Positions 8,512 through 16,221 of a DNA stretch of 64,000 bases are shown here, piece by piece. Every line of letters begins with the position of its first letter. Within the stretch, counting starts at the first letter, position 1. The notes below the pieces were generated by a model that was not told the DNA's origin, did not search any database, and saw only the letters and a list, made by a program, of their open reading frames with translations. The stretch is from Bordetella parapertussis. Lineage in GTDB: Bacteria > Pseudomonadota > Gammaproteobacteria > Burkholderiales > Burkholderiaceae_B. A program made the position numbers and the translations under genes. Where the stretch lies: NCBI GenBank assembly GCA_945895265.1, contig CAMDEF010000009.1, positions 49,900 through 113,899 on the forward strand, read 5' to 3'.

Positions 8512-11500
8512 TGGGTGCGCACTTTTCAACCCTTTTGCCTGGCTATGCCGAGCTGCATTGCTTATCAAACTTTACGTTCTTGCGTGGTGCTTCGTCACCC
8601 GAAAGCCTAGTAGCACAAGCCGCTGCCTTAGGCTATCACGCACTAGCGCTCACAGATGAGTGCTCGTTAGCCGGCATTGTGCGCGCTCATCTTGAGGCTA
8701 AAAAATCAGACTTAAAGTTATTAATTGGCACTGAACTGCGCCTAGATCCAAGCGATCAACCGGCTTACAACATTGTTTTACTTGCACAACACCGCGAAGG
8801 CTATGGCAATTTATGTGAAGTCATTACACGCGGGCGTATGCAAGCTGTTAAAGGGCAATATCTGTTGCGCCCACACGAGGTTGTGGTAGATGGTTGCTTA
8901 GCCATTTTGATCCCTCAGCCAGAGGTGACGCCGGCCGACCTCGCCCTTCAATTAACCTGGCTGGCACAACACTTTTCAGATCGCTGTTGGATAGCCATTA
9001 GTCGCTTACATCGCGCACATGACACTCTACGTTTGCAAATGATTCAAACCTTAGCTCACACATACAATATCCCTTGTGTGGCGGTTGGGCAGGTTCATAT
9101 GCATAAGCGTTCACGCAAAGCCTTGCATGATGTGTTGACGGCAATTCGTTTACGTCAAACCGTCGCGCAATGTGGCTATGAGTTAGCCTCAAATGCCGAG
9201 CAACATTTACGCACGCGGCTACGCTTAAGCAATCTGTACGAACCCGAGCTTTTACTGCAAACCATTTGCATTGCTGAGCGATGTCACTTTAGTCTTGACG
9301 AACTACGCTACGAATACCCCGAAGAAGTCGTACCCAAGGGATATAGCCCAGCGCAGTACCTGCATGAGCAAACCTGGCAAGGTGCAAACAAACGTTACCC
9401 TGCAGGCATCCCTGAAAATGTTAGCGCGCAGATCAAACACGAACTCGCCTTGATCACAGAGCTTGGCTACGAAACATATTTTTTGACTGTCTATGACCTG
9501 GTGCAATTTGCGGTAAGCCGACAAATCTTGTGCCAGGGAAGAGGCTCTGCAGCGAACTCAGCGGTGTGTTATTGCCTGGGGATCACTGCGGTGAATCCTG
9601 CAAACGGTAACGCCTTATTTGAACGGTTTATTAGCCGCGAGCGCAATGAGCCACCCGATATTGATGTGGATTTTGAACACCAGCGGCGCGAAGAGGTGAT
9701 TCAATATCTTTATCAAAAATATGGGCGTCAACGCGCCGCCTTAACCGGCGTGGTGACGTCTTACCGCCCGCGTAGTGTCTTGCGTGATACAGGCCGCGCC
9801 CTGGGGATTGATGCACAGATCATTGACCAGGTTGCAAAATCACATCGCTGGTGGGATGGCAAACAGAATTTAATCCATCGCCTGCTTGAAGCCGGTTTAG
9901 ATGCCGAGGCTGCAGTCACACAGCAGTGGGCCGAACTCGCGCAAGCATTGATGGGGTTTCCGCGTCACTTGTCACAACATCCTGGCGGCTTTGTGTTGGC
10001 GCGCGGCTTGTTGTCACGTTTGGTGCCGATTGAAAACGCTGCCATGCCACAGCGCAGTGTCGTGCAGTGGGATAAAGACGATTTAGATGCCGTTGGATTA
10101 TTAAAAGTCGATATCCTGGCGTTAGGGATGTTGACGGTGATTCGTCGTAGCCTCGAAGGGGTCGCCTGGCGCCGCAAGTTGCCGCACTTTAGCTTGCAAG
10201 ATATTCCGGATGATGATGGGCCCACCTATGACATGATTTGCGCTGCCGATACGGTAGGCGTGTTTCAGATTGAATCGCGGGCGCAGATGTCGATGCTGCC
10301 GCGCTTACGACCGCGACAGTTTTATGACTTAGTCATCGAAGTTGCAATCGTACGGCCAGGTCCTATTCAAGGGGGCATGGTGCATCCGTATTTGCGACGA
10401 CGACAAGGCCTTGAGCCGATTACGTATCCCAGTCGAGCGGTACGCGCTGTGCTTGAGCGCACGTTAGGGGTACCAATTTTTCAAGAACAAGTCATGAAAA
10501 TCGCGATGGCTGCCGCTGGCTTTACGGCAGGCCAAGCCGACGAATTACGTCGTTCGATGGCGGCCTGGCGACGCAAGGGTGGCATCGATCAGTTTCGACG
10601 TAAATTGATCGATGGCTTACTCAACAATGGTTACACACCAGAATTTGCTGAAACGATTTTTAAACAAATCGAAGGCTTCGGTGAGTATGGGTTTCCTGAA
10701 AGTCATGCGGCGAGTTTTGCCTTACTCGCCTATGTGAGTGCGTGGCTCAAACGTCACGAGCCCGAAGCCTTTTTAGCTTCGCTACTGAACTCACAACCGA
10801 TGGGGTTTTATGCTGCCTCGCAGTTAATACAAGATGCGCGTCGTCATGGCGTACAGCTTTTGCCCGTTGATGTTCAAACAAGCGAGTGGGAGTGCACGCT
10901 TGAAATGGTGCTTGATGGGCCTAAGTTATCCCCTAAGCGTGTGTCTGGCGAACCTAAGCGTGTGTCTGGCGAACCTAAGCGTTTGCTTGGTGAACCTAAA
11001 CGAGTGCCTGATATTCAAACCTCGCCGTGCCTACGGCCAGCGGTGCGCTTAGGTCTGAACCAAATCCTTGGCTTACCGCAGGCCGCTGCGCAAGCTTTGC
11101 TTGACGCGCGCCAAGCGGGGCCGTTTCGTGATACACAAGAGCTTGGCCGACGTGCGGATCTCAATCAGGCTGTTTTGCATCAGCTTGCCTTAGCCGGCGC
11201 CTTGCATACGTTAAGCGGACATCGCCGCCAAGCGGCCTGGCATGCTGCAGCCAGTGTGGCAACTAAAGGCCTGTTGCGCGAGGCCGAGCCAAGCGAAGAC
11301 GAACAACCTTTGCTCTTGCCTCCAACCGAGGCGCACGATCTTGTGACAGATTATCAACGCTTGGGCTTTACCCTCGGGCGCCATCCGTTAGCCTTGCTAC
11401 GTCAAACACTCACTCGCTTGCGCTTTGCGCAAGCGACCACGTTAGCCCAATTCCCACAGGGACGCCTGGCACGCGCCTGTGGCTTGGTGACCATGCGCCA

Positions 11501-11738
11501 GCGTCCGCAAACGGCTAAAGGCGTGATTTTTATCACGCTTGAAGACGAAACTGGCTCGGTCAACTTGATCGTGCGCGCTGAACTGGCGGTACGCCAACGC
11601 CGTGAACTGTTACAGGCACAGCTCTTGGCAGCCATCGGCACCTGGCAAAACTTGCAAGGAACGCAACACTTGCTGGTGGGGCGCTTCGAGGATCACTCAC
11701 ACCTGCTGGCCACGATTGGGGCCGAGCAGTCACTTTAA
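8511..11738 (+). CDS. dnaE2: Error-prone DNA polymerase III alpha subunit DnaE2
   Basis: Translesion C-family polymerase of the SOS response, 1075 residues. The N-terminal PHP domain begins YAELHCLSNFTFLRGAS. The palm has CQGRGSAANSAVCYCLGIT and PPDIDVDFEHQRREEV, which carries the catalytic Asp pair. A helix-hairpin-helix region (LRLGLNQILGLPQAAAQ-like, residues 845-860) and a C-terminal OB fold (GLVTMRQRPQTAKGVIFITLED) follow. A tandem 7-residue repeat lies in a loop around residues 808-833. It is last in the LexA-controlled cassette, overlapping imuB by one base. Its length fits DnaE2 rather than the roughly 1160-residue DnaE1. Confidence 0.95.
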   Translation: MGAHFSTLLPGYAELHCLSNFTFLRGASSPESLVAQAAALGYHALALTDECSLAGIVRAHLEAKKSDLKLLIGTELRLDPSDQPAYNIVLLAQHREGYGNLCEVITRGRMQAVKGQYLLRPHEVVVDGCLAILIPQPEVTPADLALQLTWLAQHFSDRCWIAISRLHRAHDTLRLQMIQTLAHTYNIPCVAVGQVHMHKRSRKALHDVLTAIRLRQTVAQCGYELASNAEQHLRTRLRLSNLYEPELLLQTICIAERCHFSLDELRYEYPEEVVPKGYSPAQYLHEQTWQGANKRYPAGIPENVSAQIKHELALITELGYETYFLTVYDLVQFAVSRQILCQGRGSAANSAVCYCLGITAVNPANGNALFERFISRERNEPPDIDVDFEHQRREEVIQYLYQKYGRQRAALTGVVTSYRPRSVLRDTGRALGIDAQIIDQVAKSHRWWDGKQNLIHRLLEAGLDAEAAVTQQWAELAQALMGFPRHLSQHPGGFVLARGLLSRLVPIENAAMPQRSVVQWDKDDLDAVGLLKVDILALGMLTVIRRSLEGVAWRRKLPHFSLQDIPDDDGPTYDMICAADTVGVFQIESRAQMSMLPRLRPRQFYDLVIEVAIVRPGPIQGGMVHPYLRRRQGLEPITYPSRAVRAVLERTLGVPIFQEQVMKIAMAAAGFTAGQADELRRSMAAWRRKGGIDQFRRKLIDGLLNNGYTPEFAETIFKQIEGFGEYGFPESHAASFALLAYVSAWLKRHEPEAFLASLLNSQPMGFYAASQLIQDARRHGVQLLPVDVQTSEWECTLEMVLDGPKLSPKRVSGEPKRVSGEPKRLLGEPKRVPDIQTSPCLRPAVRLGLNQILGLPQAAAQALLDARQAGPFRDTQELGRRADLNQAVLHQLALAGALHTLSGHRRQAAWHAAASVATKGLLREAEPSEDEQPLLLPPTEAHDLVTDYQRLGFTLGRHPLALLRQTLTRLRFAQATTLAQFPQGRLARACGLVTMRQRPQTAKGVIFITLEDETGSVNLIVRAELAVRQRRELLQAQLLAAIGTWQNLQGTQHLLVGRFEDHSHLLATIGAEQSL
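10932..11009 (+). repeat. In-frame 21-bp repeat within dnaE2
   Basis: Units start at 10932, 10953 and 10974, with a partial one at 10995. The unit CCTAAGCGTGTGTCTGGCGA(A) encodes PKRVSGE; the series reads PKRVSGE, PKRVSGE, PKRLLGE, PKRVP. The first two copies are identical at DNA level, which suggests recent duplication. The insert is basic and lies between the TSEWECTLE segment and the HhH region. Confidence 0.9.
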
Positions 11739-11833
11739 CAATGCGCAAACCCGATAAACAGGCAAGGCAGTCAACCTAGACAGCGTCGAGGCTTTATACT
11801 AACGGCTATTCTTTCTTAACGACCGAGCCCATC

Positions 11834-12289
11834 ATGTCAGACCTCAAACTTCGAATCGCAGAATCAGTCAAAGACGCCATGCGCGCAAAAGCGAGCGAGC
11901 GTTTAGGGACTCTGCGATTTCTACAGGCTGCAATCAAACAAAAAGAAATCGACGAGCGCAAAGATGTGACCGATGCAGATGTCACTGCAATTATTGAAAA
12001 GCAAATCAAACAGCGCCGTGAATCTATCGCGGCTTATGAGCAAGCTGGTCGCACCGAAACCGCCGCGCAAGAAACTGCCGAAATGGTTGTGCTGAAAGAG
12101 TTTTTGCCACAAGCCGCAACTGAGGCTGAAGTCAACGCCGCGATTGACGTCGCCCTTGCCCAAGTGCAAGCACAAGGCATTACAGGTAACCCTGCAATGG
12201 GTAAAGTCATGGCAATCTTAAAGCCAGCGTTAGCCGGCCGCGCCGACATGTCAACACTGTCTGCACTCGTGAAAGCTAAGCTGGGTTGA
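11834..12289 (+). CDS. GatB/YqeY domain protein
   Basis: The 151-residue all-helical protein MSDLKLRIAESVKDAMRAK is typical of the YqeY family, which is related to the C-terminal tRNA-binding region of GatB (the amidotransferase making Gln-tRNA). FLPQAATEAEV and the C-terminal MGKVMAILKPALAGRADMS match the family. Its function as a free-standing protein is not established. In many betaproteobacteria it lies beside rpsU and dnaG; neither is here. The 95-bp spacer after dnaE2 shows nothing I can name. Confidence 0.88.
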   Translation: MSDLKLRIAESVKDAMRAKASERLGTLRFLQAAIKQKEIDERKDVTDADVTAIIEKQIKQRRESIAAYEQAGRTETAAQETAEMVVLKEFLPQAATEAEVNAAIDVALAQVQAQGITGNPAMGKVMAILKPALAGRADMSTLSALVKAKLG

Positions 12290-12343
12290 CATCCACCATC
12301 GTTCAAGTCTGCGGCTATCCTCAACGCCACATGCTCGGCTTGC

Positions 12344-12760
12344 TCAAGCCACCTTCGCTGGGTACTTAACCTTTAGCACCTTAAAAGACGCCGAGGCTTT
12401 GGCAATCAACTTGCCTTCAGTGTCTAGCACTTCACCTTCACAAAACGCAATCGACGAACCCCGTCGCAAACAGCGCGCCTGAATCGTTAAGTCAGTCACT
12501 GCCGGTTCAAAACAGCTGACTGTAATATCGATTGTTGCCATCCCCAGGCCCAACGGATCTACCGAACGCCCCGCAGCACTCAGCGTGAAGTCAAGCAAGC
12601 TCATCAGCGCACCACCGTGGATCGCTTGGCGACTATTGAGTAAGTCGTCGCGAATTTTTAAACGCGTCACGGCACGATCGTCTGCGCACATGACAGGCTC
12701 AACGCCTAAAAATTTCAAATAAGGAATATCAAGACCGAAGTAAGTAGCGGGTTCAAACAT
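12344..12760 (-). CDS. PaaI-type hotdog-fold thioesterase
   Basis: Acyl-CoA thioesterase family protein of 138 residues. It has the hotdog helix motif IHGGALMSLLDFTLSAAGRS (around residues 47-66), where the His-Gly-Gly and the downstream Asp are typical of the PaaI/YdiI subgroup. Substrate unknown. It is convergent with yqeY (about 54 bp apart, with only a weak GGCTT/AAGCC hairpin between) and lies 25 bp downstream of the lipoprotein gene on the same strand. Confidence 0.85.
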   Translation of the reverse strand: MFEPATYFGLDIPYLKFLGVEPVMCADDRAVTRLKIRDDLLNSRQAIHGGALMSLLDFTLSAAGRSVDPLGLGMATIDITVSCFEPAVTDLTIQARCLRRGSSIAFCEGEVLDTEGKLIAKASASFKVLKVKYPAKVA

Positions 12761-12785
12761 TTCAGAAACAATTCACTTTAGGAAG

Positions 12786-13214
12786 TTAAGGTTTTTTAGC
12801 AGGCCGGGCGCTCGGCATATAGTCGGTGCAGGTGGATACACCAAATTGCAACGCTGCGCGCATGGCAGCAAGCGCTGAGGTATCCCAAATATTAAGACCG
12901 GCAACCGTAGCGCTGATTTCAGAGTTTTGGTCATCGAGAGCCCGAATATCGACCTGACCGTAGCGACTGCCGCCCAAGCCCCCTGTCACCGCCACCTGGG
13001 CTGTGCGCGTCGCGTTATCAAGCTGCCCTTTAATCGGAAACTCGCCGTCGTTACCCCAACATTGCAGAGCTTGCAGCGTTGCAAGCTTGTAGACCTCTTG
13101 GTAAGAACGAGGCAACGTAAAGGTTTCTTTAGGTGAACTACTTGAATTAATGCCGATGCAGCCTGCTGTCAGCACAGGCATCACCACCGCAAGCCATTTA
13201 AAATGATTCAACAT
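12786..13214 (-). CDS. Putative outer-membrane lipoprotein of unknown function
   Basis: Short secreted protein of 142 residues with an N-terminal hydrophobic stretch ending in the lipobox VLTAGC (Cys at about residue 19), so lipid attachment is likely. The mature part (ETFTLPRSYQEVYKLATLQALQCWG) resembles conserved betaproteobacterial lipoproteins without a known role. It contains three further Cys residues counting the C-terminal SVSTCTDY-like region. It probably shares a transcript with the downstream thioesterase. The 157-bp spacer to the divergent DUF423 gene shows no clear elements. Confidence 0.7.
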   Translation of the reverse strand: MLNHFKWLAVVMPVLTAGCIGINSSSSPKETFTLPRSYQEVYKLATLQALQCWGNDGEFPIKGQLDNATRTAQVAVTGGLGGSRYGQVDIRALDDQNSEISATVAGLNIWDTSALAAMRAALQFGVSTCTDYMPSARPAKKP

Positions 13215-13371
13215 TGCTACCTCAAAGAGTCCGCTGCCAAGAGGGTTATTTTAGCGTTAATGTGAGCTTGGGCCTGTCAGAGGGCCAGACACACTCTTTC
13301 GAATTCTGAGACTGACCCCGCCCTACTTACTTTTTCATGCTTCGCCACCCCTATCGAGGTCAACTCAGCCA

Positions 13372-13770
13372 ATGACTACCCGACGCCCCACAACCCTTTC
13401 TATTGCAGCCCATCCCGCCTGGGGAGTGACCGCAGCCCTGCTTGGCCTGACAGCCGTTGCGCTTGGCGCGATCGCCGCGCACGCCATCGCTGAGGCCCAG
13501 GCCGCACAAGCTCTTGAACGTGCCTCGCTGTATCAACTGATTCACGCCCTAGCCATACTGTATGCCACAGGCTTACCAGGTAAGGCTGCGCTGCTCGCCC
13601 GTAGCTTGCTGCTGATTGGCATTGTGCTGTTTTGTGGCTCAATCGAGCTTAAATATCTATTTTCGATGGCTCAGGCGACAGCTGTAGCGCCGACAGGTGG
13701 CGTGGCACTCATGCTTGGATGGCTCATGTTGGGCGTATCGGCCCTCACCCGTAGAGCCTCAAAAAGTTGA
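13372..13770 (+). CDS. DUF423 family membrane protein
   Basis: Small membrane protein of 132 residues with four hydrophobic helices. The first contains LTAVALGAIAAHAI, the counterpart of the GAFGAHAL signature of DUF423, and the second contains YQLIHALAILYATG. The family is widespread in bacteria and has no assigned function. A weak terminator-like hairpin with a T run follows about 100 bp downstream. Confidence 0.82.
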   Translation: MTTRRPTTLSIAAHPAWGVTAALLGLTAVALGAIAAHAIAEAQAAQALERASLYQLIHALAILYATGLPGKAALLARSLLLIGIVLFCGSIELKYLFSMAQATAVAPTGGVALMLGWLMLGVSALTRRASKS

Positions 13771-13870
13771 AGTGCCCGCCCAGCACACCACACCCAAACT
13801 CAAAAAAATAAACCTCCCACCTCCGCGCGCTACACGCAAGCTCGCATCAGTGGTAAAAAGCTAGTTGGTG

Positions 13871-13896
13871 AGTGCCTCACTCTGCACTATTTTTTT
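13871..13896 (+). terminator. Weak rho-independent terminator candidate after the DUF423 gene
   Basis: A short stem AGTGC/GCACT with an 8-nt loop is followed directly by ATTTTTTT. The stem is only five pairs, and an alternative GTGAG/CTCAC pairing exists. It lies 25 bp before the thiolase start, so it would separate the two units. Confidence 0.4.
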
Positions 13897-13920
13897 GACT
13901 CTTGATAAATACAACGACCC

Positions 13921-15090
13921 ATGACCATACGAGACAAAGCTTATATCGTTGGTGCCTATGAGCACCCTACTCGCAAAGCACCCGATAAATCGGTTGCTCA
14001 AATCCATGCCGAGTCTGCCAAAGGCGCGCTAGCCGACGCCGGCCTGTCGCTCAGCGACATTGACGGCTACTACTGCGCGGGCGATGCCCCTGGCTTAGGC
14101 ATGCTGAACATGGCTGATTACATGGGGCTCACCAACCTGCGCCATGTCGATTCGACCGAGACGGGCGGCTGTTCGTACCTTATCCATGTCTCTCACGCCG
14201 CTCAGGCGATTGCCGCTGGCAAATGCAAAATTGCACTCATCACCTTGGCAGGCCGTCCACGATCGGCTGGTTCTTCTGGCATGCAGCCACGTAGCTGGGG
14301 GGTTGATATCCCTGACGTGCCATTTGAAGCACCATTTGGCCCGGTAACTGTCAACAGCTATGCTATGGTCGCAGCGCGACACATGTACGAATACGGCACC
14401 ACTGCAGAGCAGTTGGCCTGGATCAAAGTCGCTGCCTCGCACCATGCTCAACATAATCCTCACGCCATGCTGCGCGATGTGGTGACCGTTGAAGACGTGG
14501 TGAATTCACCGCTCGTCTCAACGCCCCTGCACCGGCTTGATTGCTGCGTGGTCAGCGATGGTGGTGGCGCACTGATCGTCGCACATCCTGATATTGCCAA
14601 ATCACTCAAGCGCCCACTGGTCAAAGTGCGCGGCGCTGGCGAGGCCACCAAAGGCCAGTTAGGCGGTCATGTTGACTTGACTTACTCTGGCGCACGCCGC
14701 TCGGGTGCAGCAGCCTTTGAAGAAGCTGGCATTACCCCGCAAGACATCAAATACGCCTCAATCTATGACAGCTTCACCATCACGGTCTTGATGCAACTTG
14801 AAGACCTTGGCTTTTGTAAAAAAGGCGAAGGTGGCAAGTTTGTTTCGGATGGCAACTTGATCTCGGGTGTGGGTAAATTGCCATTTAACACCGATGGTGG
14901 TGGCTTGTGTAATAACCACCCCGCCAACCGCGGCGGCATCACTAAAGTGATCGAAGCTGTGCGTCAATTGCGCGGCGAAGCCCATCCTGCCGTACAAGTT
15001 AAAAACTGCGATCTTGCCTTGGCACACGGTACAGGCGGCCTGCTTGGCGCGCGTCACGGCAGTGCAACCCTGATTCTGGAGCGTGCATAA
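13921..15090 (+). CDS. Thiolase-fold acyl-CoA enzyme (SCP2/Ltp-like)
   Basis: The 389-residue thiolase-superfamily protein resembles acetyl-CoA acetyltransferase-like and steroid-aldolase (Ltp-type) members. It has VDSTETGGCSYLIHVSHAA where classical thiolases have the nucleophilic Cys region, YDSFTITVLMQLEDLGFC and HGTGG near the C-terminus. The usual GHPxGA motif is replaced by NNHPANRGG, so ordinary thiolysis should not be assumed. The next gene, two bases downstream, encodes a DUF35 protein, the obligate partner of several enzymes in this group, so the two likely form a complex. Substrate unknown. Confidence 0.82.
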   Translation: MTIRDKAYIVGAYEHPTRKAPDKSVAQIHAESAKGALADAGLSLSDIDGYYCAGDAPGLGMLNMADYMGLTNLRHVDSTETGGCSYLIHVSHAAQAIAAGKCKIALITLAGRPRSAGSSGMQPRSWGVDIPDVPFEAPFGPVTVNSYAMVAARHMYEYGTTAEQLAWIKVAASHHAQHNPHAMLRDVVTVEDVVNSPLVSTPLHRLDCCVVSDGGGALIVAHPDIAKSLKRPLVKVRGAGEATKGQLGGHVDLTYSGARRSGAAAFEEAGITPQDIKYASIYDSFTITVLMQLEDLGFCKKGEGGKFVSDGNLISGVGKLPFNTDGGGLCNNHPANRGGITKVIEAVRQLRGEAHPAVQVKNCDLALAHGTGGLLGARHGSATLILERA

Positions 15091-15092
15091 TC

Positions 15093-15494
15093 ATGACTAT
15101 GATGTATCAACCCAACCCACTTCCTGCACCCGCCAAAGAACCCGGCAACGAACCCTTTTGGGATGCAGCACGTACCGGTAAATTTTTGGTTAAATTTTGC
15201 ACCTCGTGCAAAAAACCACACTGGTATCCACGTGCACTCTGCCCCTTTTGCTTCGGTGAAACCGAGTGGAAAGAAGGCTCAGGCAAAGGCGTGATTTACT
15301 CGTTAAGCGTCATGCAACGCGGCAATCCAAACCCCTATTGCATCGCGTATGTCACGCTCGATGAAGGTGTCACGATGATGACGCAAATCGTCGATTGTGA
15401 TTTGGCTGCTCTAAAGATTGGTCAAAAAGTAAAATTGGTGTTCAAACCAACCGAAGGCGACGGCCCACCAGTGCCTACGTTTACACCGGTTTAA
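15093..15494 (+). CDS. DUF35 zinc-ribbon/OB-fold protein
   Basis: Partner protein of 133 residues for thiolase-fold enzymes. An N-terminal helix and zinc ribbon (CTSCKKPHWYPRALCPFC, a CxxC-x11-CxxC pattern around residues 36-53) precede an OB fold (GVIYSLSVMQRGNPNPYCIAYVTL). DUF35 proteins bind acyl-CoA or stabilise the enzyme in complexes such as Ltp2-ChsH2 and the HMG-CoA synthase/thiolase assembly. It begins two bases after the thiolase stop and is followed by a strong terminator, so the pair is a complete unit. Confidence 0.88.
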   Translation: MTMMYQPNPLPAPAKEPGNEPFWDAARTGKFLVKFCTSCKKPHWYPRALCPFCFGETEWKEGSGKGVIYSLSVMQRGNPNPYCIAYVTLDEGVTMMTQIVDCDLAALKIGQKVKLVFKPTEGDGPPVPTFTPV

Positions 15495-15513
15495 CCCACA
15501 CTGCTTTTACGTA

Positions 15514-15548
15514 AAAAAAGGATCCATCACTGGATCCTTTTTTTATTT
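15514..15548 (+). terminator. Strong rho-independent terminator of the thiolase/DUF35 unit
   Basis: The perfect stem AAAAGGATCC/GGATCCTTTT around a six-base loop ATCACT is followed by a T run. The A run on the left makes it potentially bidirectional. Confidence 0.92.
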
Positions 15549-15606
15549 TCTTATTGGGTAACCTCGCTTCGTTAAAACTCAAGATGCAAGCGTACAGAGT
15601 AAACGT

Positions 15607-15990
15607 TCACCGGGCCTCGATCTGCGTTGAAGCATGGGTTTTGAATGCGTTGGTTGTCTGGCGCACAAACGCACGAGCCAAATTAGTGACCGGTTCGCTA
15701 CTGCCCGCTTTTTTGGCTTCACCGTTCGTCATGCCGCCAAAGCCTCTCAACCGCGAAACGGGATTGCCTTGAGCAACTTCAGGATCGAGAAAGAACTCAG
15801 TGCCTTTCCAAGGGCGCGCGCCTAAAAAGGGAGTGCCAGACAGCGAGTACCCAATTTCGCGATTGCAGCTCAGGCTGCTGAAACCAGCGTACGGTGCATA
15901 AAAACTAGGATGCTTTTGCCAGACCTAAGTCGACTGCAAATTGGCGGTAAAGTGCTCAAACTCGTTTTCGTTAGCCGCAGTCAAGCTTGG
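15607..15990 (-). pseudogene. Remnant of a carbohydrate (OprB-like) porin gene
   Basis: Translation of the minus strand gives about 128 codons resembling the N-terminal third of a carbohydrate porin: ENEFEHFTANLQST, then an in-frame TAG (15925-15927) where the family has a Tyr, then VWQKHPSFYAPYAGFSSLS, REIGYSLSGTPFLGARPWKG, TEFFLDPEVAQGNPVSRLRG, FGGMTNGEAKKAG and ARAFVRQTT, ending at a TGA. The signal peptide and the C-terminal barrel are missing. With about 400 residues usual for the family, an early stop and no recognisable start, this is a decayed gene. It explains most of the otherwise empty 700-bp spacer. Confidence 0.72.
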
Positions 15991-16065
15991 CACGCAACAT
16001 TGACAGCAAAATTACGTCTATCACTGAAAAACTTTGCAACGCACTCAACGTGAGACAACTCAAGA

Positions 16066-16221
16066 TTGAGTCGCCTCACGTTCAAATAAGCACCATCACG
16101 TTGGATAAAACTTAGCGTTGAGTCGCCTCACGTTCAAATAAGCACCATCACGTTGGATAAAACTTAGCGTTGAGCCGACTGATTTTCAAACGAGCACCAT
16201 CACTTTGGATATAACTTAGCG
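16066..16221. repeat. 52-bp tandem repeat, three copies, at the end of the ydgA-like gene
   Basis: Units start at 16066, 16118 and 16170. The first two are almost identical (TTGAGTCGCCTCACGTTCAA, AATAAGCACCATCACGTTGG, ATAAAACTTAGCG). The third is diverged and overlaps the last codons and stop of the downstream-facing DUF945 gene. The unit therefore looks like repeated copies of the gene's 3' end. Confidence 0.85.

Noticed and set aside
15554..15825. Two short rightward reading frames in the 700-bp spacer after the DUF35 gene
   Set aside because: No family resemblance and no ribosome-binding site. The opposite strand holds the porin remnant, which explains them as shadows.
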